Made by a program: the position numbers and the translations under genes. A DNA stretch of 64,000 nt, taken from Lotus japonicus. Its lineage: Eukaryota; Streptophyta; Magnoliopsida; Fabales; Fabaceae. Positions 1 to 10,857 of this stretch are shown in pieces. Positions within the stretch are counted from its first letter, which is position 1. Each line of letters opens with the position of its first letter. The notes under the pieces are model-generated. The model was not told the origin of the DNA, did not search any database, and saw only the letters and a program-made list of their open reading frames with translations. The stretch is from the NCBI RefSeq assembly GCF_012489685.1, contig NC_080046.1, forward strand, positions 47,579,176-47,643,175. Reading direction: 5' to 3'.

Positions 1-2403
1 ATTTTTATAGGAAACATTTCTTTACCGTTTGTATGACATGTGATGTGATTAATATTTTGTGGATTGATTGTGTTTCATGATCCCTGAAATTAAACATGTA
101 GTTTTCATATGTGTCAATCGAAGTTATTGTTTACTTCAAGTATTCTGGATGATTATTAGTTAAGGTCCCTTCCATAAGAGTAATTGCTGAAATCTAGGCT
201 TTCATGGTAGCACAAGAAATCTTGGCCTATTAATCTCAATGTTTTTCAAACTTTGTCAAGTATAGTTGAGCTCCGCCGCCTCCAGAGGCAATTCCCGGCG
301 AAGTTTCTGGCAAACCTCCGTGAAAACCTAGATGCTTGACCACAAGTGGGGAATGGAGAAAGGTCTCGGCTTATGCCCTGGTGCTAGTCGTGCTGATCCA
401 GATTCTGGTGATGCCCTCTCTTCCCGTCTCATCTCATGCAATCCACATCAACCCAATTTTCCAGATCCAGATAAAGTCGTGTGGGAATGGGTTCTAGGTG
501 CTCCTAAGGTTGGTTTTTCTTTGTTATTTGCAAGGTGTTGACTGGTTTTAATTTGTGCTACCTCTTCATATTTATTTACCTTTTGTTGCATATGCATCTA
601 CTTCAGGGAACATGGGTTTGTTTCAATGGGAGTGCGTTCTGATGGATCTTATGGTATCCAACATGGTCTCATTTACTATTTTCCAGTTACATGTGAGAAA
701 GGCGTATGGAATATTGTACCAGGTACATTTTTTACTTTGTATTATGTAGCTAAGATTTGAATTTCTCTCTAGATTTTTAGCAAGTGCCAAATGATTTCTA
801 AAGTTTAATATCAATTGATCGAATTGATGTAAAAACACTTTCATCTCAATTCTTGTGCAGGGGCCTCCAATGATGGATGATTCCAAGGAAGAGGAACCGA
901 GGAGTGAAAAGGAAAGTGAAGTAATAGCTGAAACAAATGAGAAGTTATCATTAATATTGGATTTGGGGGAAGGTGGTGGTGGTGAGTTTGGTTGATGGTG
1001 GATATGATGGTAGTTTGGCTGAAAGGGATAGGTCTATGTTCTTGTTTGCTGGGTTGTTCTTGGTTGGCTGAGTTTCCATATAAAGATGATGAAGATTCTT
1101 AATTGAGTTTTTTAATTTTTTTAAAAAACCATGAATTGTTCTTGGTTGTTTACTTTGTATGATGAAGATTCTTACTCATAAACAAGTTTTTTGCTTTATT
1201 TTGTGACCCATGTATATGTAATCTTTGTATTGATGACATTAGGCACAGTGATTTTTAACCCGATCAAATTTCAAATATCTAATGAAGATGATGTATGAAG
1301 ATGAAGGTACATACGTGTTGTGCACTTCATCTATGGTTCCTCTTGCATTTTTCCTCTATAAAAAGGCTTCATCTCCATTTTTTTCTTGCTCATCGGCCCC
1401 TTTGCCCCGCCCTCCCTCACTGCCGGAGACATCCCTGGCACCATCGTCCCTTTTGTTGGATATTAGAGTAAAAATTGTTGTGCCGTGGCAAGCCACTGTC
1501 ACTGTCCTGAAGCAAAATTTTGGCGGATTTCGGTGCAAATCTCAATTGCCGGTTTTGCTCCCAAGGTTAAAACAACTGCGATCTGACTCGTGCATTCGAG
1601 ATAAAAACGCGATGGAGCCTTCATAAAATATTACCCAAAAAATTAAGAAATAGAATCAAGAAGAGCAATCCAAGAAATGAGAAAACACCTTTTTTCTTTC
1701 ACGTTTCTTCACCCATCTCCAGGTTCCCATCATAAGCAAAACAAAGGAGGATATATAATCAAAAGCATTAACTCTCATAGTTAATACTCATAATACTAAT
1801 TAAAGGCCATTAATACCATTGATTCCTTTTGCTGTTACATATTCACACGTTGACTTGGTGCTATATCATCAATTTAGGAAGATTGATAGTGAAAATCCAT
1901 GTAAGTAAATGAGCAAAAATCAAAGTTTAATAAATTTGATTTTCATTATTTCACACATTTCCCCGATGTAAACCCCACCGACGCCGAAGACAACCAGAAG
2001 ACTACCCCACAGCGGTGGTCCAGGTCCCGCAGATCGGAGGAACTTACCACTCCCCTGGCCCCACGGACGACATAGATTATGGCAACTTTTTGTGTTTTAT
2101 GGCATTTTTTTCCAATTACGGAACTACCCCTGGATTTTGAAAGGGATTTTAAAATCATTAAATAAAGATTATGGCAACTTTTCAATTTGCATTCACGAAA
2201 ACAGTATGCGTGATTGAGGTCTATGTTTTGCAAGCCTCCAATCACAACCTACAAAATAAGTCTCATGCATTCATGAAAGCGATGAAAGAAGCATAAATAA
2301 TAAGACTGTGTATGTAAGGGCAATTTAATGTGTACTGATGCAGTTAAACGTTATGCTTAGCTGCAAATTGTAAAGCTGGCGGATTTTTCTAGATATTTTC
2401 TCA
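1..2403. repeat. Left arm of a 2.4-kb inverted duplication
   Basis: This segment is the near-perfect reverse complement of 8455-10857. Both arms are 2403 bp by my boundary reading and differ by only a handful of substitutions (for example near 210, 633 and 1449). The left arm starts at the window edge, so it may extend further, and it stops exactly at the N gap. It carries a broken malate dehydrogenase fragment (about 480-930) and several short open frames I do not recognise. Either a recent inverted duplication or an assembly artefact would explain it. Confidence 0.93.
480..930 (+). pseudogene. Cytosolic malate dehydrogenase fragment (left copy)
   Basis: The stretch around 608-720 encodes residues typical of the C-terminal part of plant cytosolic NAD-malate dehydrogenase: [25 protein letters not shown], then W-x-IV before a donor at about 721. 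An upstream piece ending EWVLGAPK before a donor at 509 fits the preceding MDH exon (WVLGTPKG in the family). Relative to the family the second exon has about four extra bases just before VSMGV, so the frame is broken. The active-site and NAD-binding parts are missing. I read it as a non-functional fragment; the same fragment is on the minus strand in the right arm. Confidence 0.6.
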
Positions 2404-2503
2404 NNNNNNNNNNNNNNNNNNNNNNNNNNNNNNNNNNNNNNNNNNNNNNNNNNNNNNNNNNNNNNNNNNNNNNNNNNNNNNNNNNNNNNNNNNNNNNNNN
2501 NNN
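2404..2503. other. Assembly gap of 100 N
   Basis: A run of exactly 100 N separates the end of the left inverted-repeat arm from the start of a second copy of the 14892-16712 segment. A round length of 100 is the usual placeholder for a gap of unknown size, so the order and distance of the flanks are not proven by sequence. Confidence 0.98.
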
Positions 2504-3140
2504 TTAGGCGGTGCATTTGGGCTAAGGACAATAGTACTCGAAGTTGGAATTTAGTCCTTGGAATGAAATTGCTTGTCCTAAAGAGGATGGGGGTCTTGGC
2601 ATTAGAATTACTCACAAGAATAATGTGGCTTTTGCTTGGAAAATGGTAGAAGATCTCCTTCGTGGGGATCAAAAATTCTGATGCAAGTTATCTCACATAA
2701 ATACTTGTTCGGAGACACTGTCCTCGAAGGTACCTTTAACAAAGGTGATTCATATATATATGGCGTGGGATAATGAAAGTGAAGGATCAATTGGCTCAAG
2801 GATTTGGTCCTCATCTCGGCATAGGAGACTCCTCCATTTGGTATCAAAACTGGTTGGGGTACAGGGAAGCTATGTCATAAAGTTCCTTTTGATCACATTT
2901 CAGATATTCAATTAAGGGTGGCTAACATATGTGTCAACAGAAGCTGGAATCTTGATGTTCTTTATACCTCGCTGCCGCCCAGATATTAGCAATGCTATTT
3001 TGCATGTTAAGGTGCCATCCGAGAATGCTGGTCCTGACAGAATTCAATGGAAAGCGACCCCTGATGGAAATTATACGACAGTTTCATCTTATCAGTTCAT
3101 GTCCGGCGTTGGAACAATTGATGTTCGCGGCAGAACTAGA
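2504..3140 (+). mobile_element. LINE (L1-type) reverse transcriptase 3' fragment, left copy
   Basis: In shifting frames this encodes the region after the catalytic core of a plant L1-type LINE: RRCIWAKDN, then CPKEDGGLGIR, then a piece running through GIGDSSIWYQNW. Those words are characteristic of the zf-RVT part of plant LINE ORF2. It is broken by frameshifts and is a dead fragment. A cleaner copy is at 14262-15490. Confidence 0.8.
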
Positions 3141-4325
3141 ACCACAAGCAGCAGCAGCGACGATGAAGGGAGCATGGATAGGAAGAAGAAGAAGAATAGA
3201 GCATTAGTTGCATGCACAATGCAATGAGTAGCAGTTGAAGGAGAAGATGGAAGTAGTGGGGGAAGAAGGTGAATGTGTGGTGGGAGAGGAAAGTTAATTT
3301 ATTTGAAGGCTTAATTGCACTTTTGGACCCTCACCTTTCACACTTGTGAGAGAATGGTCCTTAAAGTAAGAAAATTACTTTTTTTGTCCCTCACCTATAC
3401 AGACGTTTGCATTTCAGGTTTTCCATCCACTTCCATCCAAATTTTAACATTTTTCAGATTTTAAAAAAAAAATTAAAAATAAAAACCAGAACTTTAATCA
3501 ATTATTCATCATCTTCAACCATCTTCATCCATTCTTCACCATCTTCAAACAAAATTCCCAGAAGAAAAAAAACAGAAAAAATGAAAAAGGCACCATCACC
3601 CAATCAACCATCTTCTTCCACTTCATGAAAACAAAAACACCAAAAATCCAACTCACATCAGTTGTCATCAGAGGTAATACAATTTACAGTGCAGAAGTGA
3701 GAATTAGACAGTAAGTGCTGACTTGTTTCTCTCACAGAAGACACAACAAAGCATGGCACATCAATGAGGGTATGCTTATACAATCTGTTACTTTCAAGAG
3801 AGTACTGTCTATTAGTTTTAGCCAGATATTGCTGCTTTTTTTTCCCTTGATGTAATCATGTAACCCAGTTGTTTCCTAATTCTGGTTTCCATACTGGTGT
3901 TCATTTTCTTATTGTACTTTTGTTATTTTTGATAGTCATTAGTAAACTTGTGCTTAAAAAAATGGGTTTTCTCATGCTATGCCAGCTAGGAAGTGAAGTG
4001 AACATCAATACCTGAAAATTGAAATATAAACTCCAATGAAGAAAGAAAAATAGAAAAGGAGAAGTTTATTGCATTTTTTTCAACACACCTACTACTACAT
4101 TACAAGACTACAAGTTATACTAAACACATTTTGGATATTGCTTAAGCAGGAACCCAAGCAGAAAAAGCATTCAGAATACGCCCTTTCCATCCCTGCAAAA
4201 CCCACTTGCCATCCTCATCCACTACAAAATCTTTATGATATTCCCTCTTTACCATTGCTTTGGCTTGTTTCACCAGCTCAGGATCCAACTTTATTTGCTT
4301 GAACGTCATCCCTAAAAACAGCTCT
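2504..4325. repeat. Direct duplicate of 14892-16712 (left copy)
   Basis: Starting immediately after the gap, this segment matches 14892-16712 in the same orientation. It holds the 3' part of a LINE reverse transcriptase frame and the left half of a Pack-MULE. In its first 500 bp the left copy has several one- or two-base insertions or deletions against the right copy (near 2558, 2632, 2684, 2757, 2860 and 2980), all breaking the LINE frame; further on the copies are almost identical. The match ends inside the MULE, which is complete here but truncated in the right copy. Confidence 0.92.
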
Positions 4326-4426
4326 TCTCCTTCATCTTCTTCCTTTCCTCTAGAGCAACACAACACTGGAAATGCAACAGCTCCACCTGATTCACTCTCA
4401 CTGGGAAAAGCTCCACCCTTTATCAA
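4142..4426 (-). CDS. Unidentified 94-aa frame captured in the Pack-MULE
   Basis: An open frame on the minus strand whose C-terminal half looks like a real protein: MTFKQIKLDPELVKQAKAM, then a charged stretch with VVDEDGKWVLQGWKG and an end AFSAWVPA. I do not recognise the family. The N-terminal part is low complexity (Ser/Glu-rich). It sits inside the Mutator-like element, head to head with the Sec14 fragment, so it is probably a captured fragment of a host gene. Expression is unknown, and the truncated right copy of this element retains only part of it. Confidence 0.4.
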   Translation of the reverse strand: MIKGGAFPSESESGGAVAFPVLCCSRGKEEDEGEELFLGMTFKQIKLDPELVKQAKAMVKREYHKDFVVDEDGKWVLQGWKGRILNAFSAWVPA

Positions 4427-4604
4427 CCTGCCTCACTCCCTTCAGGCTCAAACACATCCTCTTCAATTGATCCATCGCTGCAACCCCACTAGAATCCATC
4501 GCTGCAATTCTTAGGGTTTCTGACTTTCAACCCCAATTGAATCCATCGCTTCAATTCATAGAGTTTCTGACTCTGACGGATCCCAATTGAACTCCTTCGC
4601 AACA

Positions 4605-4784
4605 ATGTCTGGCCCCCTCAATCGATTCGGCCGCGTCAGCTCTGTTTCCATCAAAGATGTCAGAGACGTCAACGAGCTTCAGGCCGTTGATGCGTTCTGC
4701 CAATCCTTGATCATGGACGAGTTGCTCCCACAAGCATTTGATGACTACCACATCATGTTGAGGTCTCTGTTTCCTCTTTAGCAT
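4605..4784 (+). pseudogene. Captured N-terminal fragment of a Sec14-like (SFH) phosphatidylinositol transfer protein
   Basis: The frame begins MSGPLNRF, like plant Sec14-homologue (SFH) proteins, then jumps to GRVSSVSIKDVRDVNELQAV and ends with MDELLP..DDYHIMLRSL before a stop. In the family the same words sit just ahead of the CRAL-TRIO N-terminal helices (usually followed by FLKARKF). The basic linker between the first eight residues and GRVSS is absent, and everything after the first helices, including the whole lipid-binding domain, is missing. The 59-residue product would not be a lipid transfer protein. Its place inside the MULE identifies it as transduplicated host sequence. Confidence 0.75.
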
Positions 4785-5191
4785 AGCAAAATGATATGTT
4801 TGAAGCTACTGTTTTGAGAGAGAGATTAGGGTTTAGTTCATGTTGGTGGTGGTGGAGGCTAGGGTGAGGTTGGTGGTGATGGCGGCTAGGGTTGGGGGTG
4901 GTGGCAGCTAGGGTTGGGGTGGTGTGGTGAATGAGATTGAGAGAAGAAGATCTGGTGAATGGGATGAAGATATGAATTTTTCTGGGTTCCTCTTAATTAT
5001 AATTATAATTAATTTTTTAAATTAATTTTATGGAATATTCCGTTAATTTATTAACAAAATTGGATGGAAAACCAAAAGTGCAAACATGTGTAAACGTCAG
5101 GGATGATTTTTGTAATTTTCTTACTTTAAGGACCATTCTCGCACAAGTGCGAAAGGTGAGGGACCAAAAGTGCAATTAAGCCTTATTTGAA

Positions 5192-5660
5192 ATGGAAGTG
5201 TGGTGTAATAGGGGTAATATAAGAAAGTAAATATTAAGTTAGGACATTTTAATATTTTATTATTTTTAGTGTGGTATCCCTAGTAATTAAAGTGAGGGAA
5301 TTGTTAAAGACACCACCCTCATTTCTTCGGACACCACACCAAAATTAAAAAAAAAAATCAAAAGTACCCTTTTTAAAATTTTCGCTCGCACTTTAAAAAA
5401 TGCGTTGGAAACGCACTTTAAAAGGCTTCAGATGCTATTTGTATGAGCTCTTCAATATATGATTGTGGCGCCATTCGTATGACTGATCAGAAATTATTTT
5501 GATCAGTAACTGTTGATCAGAAATAACTTTGATCAGAAGTTGTCTTCATCAGAAGATGACTTGGTCATGTGAAAGGTTTCTCATCAGAAGTTGACTGATG
5601 AAAATCCCACTAACTGACATTAAAGTGACAAGTTACCTTCCCAAGGTAACTTGAGCAGCC
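5192..5660. other. Intergenic, remnant of Copia spacer
   Basis: No gene is visible. From about 5440 there are repeated TGATCAG and CAGAAG words of the kind seen in the pol-env spacer of the Sirevirus at 63.2-63.6 kb. This suggests the remnant at 5660-6240 continues upstream in decayed form. Confidence 0.4.
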
Positions 5661-6240
5661 ATCACCCACGTGTGATTTGATGTTAATCATTACAATTCTT
5701 GGAATTGCTCCAAAAATTAATTACCCATAATTATTCACTATTAATTGAACGGTCATTAATTTTTTTTGGTAACTTCAAAAGTTATTTTTACACCTTATCA
5801 ATCCTCACGTTCTCTCCCACTACCACACATTTCAAAATTCAAAATCTCAAGAGTTTTTGTCTTTCTCTCTCCAAACTCTCTCTCACTTATTCTCTGCAAC
5901 CAAAACTCCTATTCATCATCCTCTTCCTTCATCCTTCACTAAATGAATACTAATCAAGAAGAACTTGTAAAATTCTTCAACGCCTACATGGCTCAACAAG
6001 AGGGATCTCAAGTTGACTCCGCCTCTCAGGCTCTCATCTCTGCAGCCTCTCCTCAAGCAAAGGAGGCTATTGATTTTGTGCTAAATCCAGAACACATTCT
6101 CAAGAGGCCTTCTTCCATCCATTGCAGTATCCCTGCTTGTGATCTTCTAGTTCTTAGAGAGTTGCGAGTGGATTTCAATAACTTTTCTGCTAACCAGATG
6201 GACATCATTGAAGAAGTGCGTTTCCAGGGCTGGATTGTAG
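5660..6240 (+). pseudogene. Remnant of a Sirevirus envelope-like ORF, 5' end only
   Basis: A pyrimidine-rich leader (5810-5940, many TCTCTC and CATC runs) precedes an ATG at 5943. The frame contains LRELRVDFNNFSANQ and EEVRFQGW, which line up with LAEWRFDLDNLATNG and EVQAQGW in the envelope-like protein at 61095-63188. Homology stops near 6235, where unrelated sequence begins; the frame then runs on to 6389 without recognisable content. It is a truncated start of the same gene type, not an active gene. Confidence 0.55.
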
Positions 6241-6706
6241 ATCGACCGACCTTGAGTAATTGTAGATCGGCCTGCCTTCTCATCAAAGTCGGCCTGCTCT
6301 TAGCCAAATTTTGTGCGGTACACTTCTCTACTTCGAAATTCATGCTTCAAGGCCTTAAAACAATGTTTTTCATGTTGAAAGTCATCTAAATAAGTATAAG
6401 AACAGTATCGGGGAGCCCATAAACCTTAGAATTGAAGTTCTGGAAAATTTGAATATGAGCTCGCCGGAAAAGACTATCCTGCGGCGGTGCTCGCGGCGGC
6501 GGCCTTCGCCGGAGGTGAAATGGCGGTGGATTATAGTTATCTTATCTCCCAGGAGTACGACGCTGGTCGTGGTTTGTCAAACAGAGCTCAGACGAGGGAG
6601 AAAAATGCGATTGAAGTTGATGATCTTCAAATGAACTAGTGGCTAATATTCTAATTAATAGTTTAGTAATATTTAAAAAATATCGTGATCGTTCGAACAT
6701 CGCAAC
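6241..6706. other. Unassigned sequence between env-like remnant and hairpin
   Basis: It contains short open frames with no recognisable family and a GC-richer patch (6470-6560, CGGCGG runs). I see no promoter, RNA gene or repeat boundary that I can support. Confidence 0.4.
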
Positions 6707-7503
6707 CTACTAACAGTCAACTTTCTAACTAAGCGACATCCGTCTGCATCCACAAAATGGCTGCTTCTGTCAGTAGTTTCTCCGCTCGAACATCGCATTG
6801 CCCAACGCTTCTCAGCGCTCCTTCTCCGCCTTCTCGTAGTCAACCACTAATGAGCGAAGGGGTTAAAGAGACAACAAACAAGAGAGGGGTGAGAAGCTAT
6901 TCAACACAATCATGCTGGAGAATAACATGATATAAATGAGCTTCACACACAATCAACACCAAGGAATATGCAATGCAACATGTTTCCCTAAATTCCATAT
7001 CGACTCTTCTACATGATATGCATGTGGGCCCATGCGGGTCATACGACTTTTCCCGCCAACTCAGAAAGCCGTCGGGAACGGTGCACGACAACAACTACGC
7101 CACTTCTTGACCGACATGATGATCATCAGGGGGCCTGCGGAGTGACTAGGCTCGCGATGGAAAAGTCGAATGACCCGCATGGGCCCAAAATACATAACAT
7201 GTAGAGGAGTCAATGTTGAATCTAGGAAAACATGTTGCATAATATACTTGTTGTTGTTGATTCTGTGAGAAACTCATTTATATCATGCTATTCTCTTCTT
7301 GATTGTGTTGAAAACTTCTCACCCTCTGTTGTTTGTTGTTTCTTATTTCTCTCTGCTCATTAGTAGTGGATTATGAGAGGATAGCGAAGGAACGCTGAGA
7401 AGCGGGTACGAAGCGTCGAGCTGAGGGGCTACTAGCAGAAGCAGCCAATTTTTGTTGATGTAGATATATGGCGTTTAGATGGAGAGCTGACTGTTAGTAG
7501 TTT
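6707..7503. repeat. Long imperfect inverted repeat (about 350-bp arms)
   Basis: The left arm, from CTACTAACAGTCA (6707), is matched by the right arm ending TGACTGTTAGTAG (7500). The correspondence continues inward through GGCTGCTTCTG, CGCTTCTCAGCG, ATGATATAAATGAG and GGGCCCATGCGGGTCAT to an unpaired centre at roughly 7060-7160. I estimate arm identity at 80-85 %. No transposase and no convincing target duplication are present. If transcribed through, it would fold into a hairpin several hundred base pairs long. It could be a foldback transposon or a hairpin siRNA locus. Confidence 0.8.
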
Positions 7504-7739
7504 GTAAGATAGTTAAGGGTCATGAACCTTTTATCAGCTCGTCGTAACTGGCATGTGAGGTTCGGTTCACTCCCTTCCCTTACAGGTGTTGTTTTGCTAG
7601 GGTTCTACCTTTATGTGTAATGTGAAATAACTTAATGATGCATATGTATAATTATCTTGTTTAATGTTAAAGTGTTTGATGAAAATCTTTTAGTTATGCA
7701 AATTTGTAATTAAGAAAATGTCTTATTTATCAAATGTCT

Positions 7740-8012
7740 CTGTGTACGGGAAAGGGGTAAGTCGGGTCGCCACATATCACACTAACAAATCTCTTTCATA
7801 TTAAAATAATTAAATATTTTATACTTTTTCTTTTATATGAATATTATTATTATAATATAAAATTAATATTAATTATGTATATTCAAAACATAGTTTATCA
7901 TTTTATTATAGAATTATAATTTTATAAACAAAAAATACTAATACTTATTAAAATATTTTATTATATTTTTTGATATATTTATTACCTGTGCATTGCACGA
8001 GATACTTACTAG
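7740..8012 (+). mobile_element. Probable Helitron 3' end
   Basis: The sequence near 7987-7999 (GTGCATTGCAC) forms a short hairpin. It is followed nine bases later by CTAG (8009-8012) and a host T, matching the 3' rule of plant Helitrons (hairpin, short spacer, CTRR, then T). The AT-rich sequence upstream fits a non-autonomous element, but I could not fix its 5' TC end; 7740 is a guess. Confidence 0.45.
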
Positions 8013-8454
8013 TTGTAAAATATTTTAAGGGCTCAAGAAACCAACTAATTATGATCAAAAGGAAAGCAAAATCTTAACTATAATGTTTGTAAGCCAAATC
8101 TCTAGAAGCTACTTTACCTTCTGCTGGTTTGAGGAGAACAACCTGAAATAGCCACTTAGGTAATTCAAAATTTTGAGACAAACATACTCAGCTCCAACAA
8201 CAAACAGGTAATACTAAATAAGTTCAACTGCAATATATGCCTCTAACATGTACCTTAGGAAGTTCAATGAAAAGAGGTAGAGGGAGGCATTGGCAAAAAA
8301 TCAATGTATAGTTCTACAAAAAAGATACATTTGAACAAATATAACTCCCAATTCACCAAATGATAATTCAGCTATTTCGTATCAATTTCTCAAACATCAG
8401 CTCCATCAGATGATATTAGAAAAACATGTTATCAATTATCAATCTTGAAAAACA
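8013..8454. other. Intergenic spacer before right inverted arm
   Basis: AT-rich sequence with no open frame or RNA gene that I can support. It is the part of the unique flank that the left arm would need if the duplication were complete, and it is absent there because of the N gap. Confidence 0.5.
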
Positions 8455-10857
8455 TGAGAAAATATCTAGAAAAATCCGCCAGCTTTACAATTTGCAGCTA
8501 AGCATAACGTTTAACTGCATCAGTACACATTAAATTGCCCTTACATACACAGTCTTATTATTTATGCTTCTTTCATCGCTTTCATGAATGCATGAGACTT
8601 ATTTTGTAGGTTGTGATTGGAGGCTTGCAAAACATAGACCTCAATCACGCATACTGTTTTCGTGAATGCAAATTGAAAAGTTGCCATAATCTTTATTTAA
8701 TGATTTTAAAATCCCTTTCGAAATCCAGGGGTAGTTCCGTAATTGGAAAAAAATGCCATAAAACACAAAAAGTTGCCATAATCTATGTCGTCCGCGGGGC
8801 CAGGGGAGTGGTAAGTTCCTCCGATCTGCGGGACCTAGACCACCGCTGTGGGGTAGTCTTCTGGTTGTCTTCGGCGTCGGTGGGGTTTACATCGGGGAAA
8901 TGTGTGAAATAATGAAAATCAAATTTATTAAACTTTGATTTTTGCTCATTTACTTACATGGATTTTCACTATCAATCTTCCTAAATTGATGATATAGCAC
9001 CAAGTCAACGTGTGAATATGTAACAGCAAAAGGAATCAATGGTATTAATGGCCTTTAATTAGTATTATGAGTATTAACTATGAGAGTTAATGCTTTTGAT
9101 TATATATCCTCCTTTGTTTTGCTTATGATGGGAACCTGGAGATGGGTGAAGAAACGTGAAAGAAAAAAGGTGTTTTCTCATTTCTTGGATTGCTCTTCTT
9201 GATTCTATTTCTTAATTTTTTGGGTAATATTTTATGAAGGCTCCATCGCGTTTTTATCTCGAATGCACGAGTCAGATCGCAGTTGTTTTAACCTTGGGAG
9301 CAAAACCGGCAATTGAGATTTGCACCGAAATCCGCCGAAATTTTGCTTCAGGACAGTGACAGTGGCTTGCCACGGCACAACAATTTTTACTCTAATATCC
9401 AACAAAAGGGACTATGGTGCCACGGATGTCTCCGGCAGTGAGGGAGGGCGGGGCAAAGGGGCCGATGAGCAAGAAAAAAATGGAGATGAAGCCTTTTTAT
9501 AGAGGAAAAATGCAAGAGGAACCATAGATGAAGTGCACAACACGTATGTACCTTCATCTTCATACATCATCTTCATTAGATATTTGAAATTTGATCGGGT
9601 TAAAAATCACTGTGCCTAATGTCATCAATACAAAGATTACATATACATGGGTCACAAAATAAAGCAAAAAACTTGTTTATGAGTAAGAATCTTCATCATA
9701 CAAAGTAAACAACCAAGAACAATTCATGGTTTTTTAAAAAAATTAAAAAACTCAATTAAGAATCTTCATCATCTTTATATGGAAACTCAGCCAACCAAGA
9801 ACAACCCAGCAAACAAGAACATAGACCTATCCCTTTCAGCCAAACTACCATCATATCCACCATCAACCAAACTCACCACCACCACCTTCCCCCAAATCCA
9901 ATATTAATGATAACTTCTCATTTGTTTCAGCTATTACTTCACTTTCCTTTTCACTCCTCGGTTCCTCTTCCTTGGAATCATCCATCATTGGAGGCCCCTG
10001 CACAAGAATTGAGATGAAAGTGTTTTTACATCAATTCGATCAATTGATATTAAACTTTAGAAATCATTTGGCACTTGCTAAAAATCTAGAGAGAAATTCA
10101 AATCTTAGCTACATAATACAAAGTAAAAAATGTACCTGGTACAATATTCCATACGCCTTTCTCACATGTAACTGGAAAATAGTAAATGAGACCATGTTGG
10201 ATACCATAAGATCCATCAGAACACACTCCCATTGAAACAAACCCATGTTCCCTGAAGTAGATGCATATGCAACAAAAGGTAAATAAATATGAAGAGGTAG
10301 CACAAATTAAAACCAGTCAACACCTTGCAAATAACAAAGAAAAACCAACCTTAGGAGCACCTAGAACCCATTCCCACACGACTTTATCTGGATCTGGAAA
10401 ATTGGGTTGATGTGGATTGCATGAGATGAGACGGGAAGAGAGGGCATCACCAGAATCTGGATCAGCACGACTAGCACCAGGGCATAAGCCGAGACCTTTC
10501 TCCATTCCCCACTTGTGGTCAAGCATCTAGGTTTTCACGGAGGTTTGCCAGAAACTTCGCCGGGAATTGCCTCTGGAGGCGGCGGAGCTCAACTATACTT
10601 GACAAAGTTTGAAAAACATTGAGATTAATAGGCCAAGATTTCTTGTACTACCATGAAAGCCTAGATTTCAGCAATTACTCTTATGGAAGGGACCTTAACT
10701 AATAATCATCCAGAATACTTGAAGTAAACAATAACTTCGATTGACACATATGAAAACTACATGTTTAATTTCAGGGATCATGAAACACAATCAATCCACA
10801 AAATATTAATCACATCACATGTCATACAAACGGTAAAGAAATGTTTCCTATAAAAAT
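8455..10857. repeat. Right arm of the 2.4-kb inverted duplication
   Basis: Reverse complement of 1-2403 with a few substitutions and no obvious large indel. This arm sits in continuous sequence on both sides, so it is the more trustworthy copy. It carries the malate dehydrogenase fragment on the minus strand (about 9930-10380). Confidence 0.93.
9930..10380 (-). pseudogene. Cytosolic malate dehydrogenase fragment (right copy)
   Basis: Mirror copy of the fragment at 480-930. Read on the minus strand, it shows WVLGAPK before a donor near 10349, then the VSMGV and [11 protein letters not shown] words at about 10140-10250, then a donor and a diverged last piece (PPMMDDSKEEE). The few extra bases before VSMGV are present in this copy too, so the frame break predates the duplication and is not a sequencing slip in one copy. 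Confidence 0.6.

Larger units (their letters stand above)
3308..5182. mobile_element. Pack-MULE: Mutator-like element with captured gene fragments
   Basis: Terminal inverted repeats of about 130 bp start GGCTTAATTGCAC at 3308 and end GTGCAATTAAGCC at 5182. They are flanked by a perfect 9-bp target duplication, TTATTTGAA (3299-3307 and 5183-5191), the hallmark of Mutator-superfamily insertion. The 1875-bp interior has no transposase. It carries two gene-like pieces in opposite orientation: an unidentified 94-aa frame (4142-4426, minus) and a Sec14-type N-terminal fragment (4605-4784, plus). That combination is the definition of a Pack-MULE. Confidence 0.88.

Noticed and set aside
1946..2245. 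99-codon frame present in both inverted arms
   Set aside because: Conservation between the arms is explained by the duplication itself, and I see no recognisable family, splice structure or leader.
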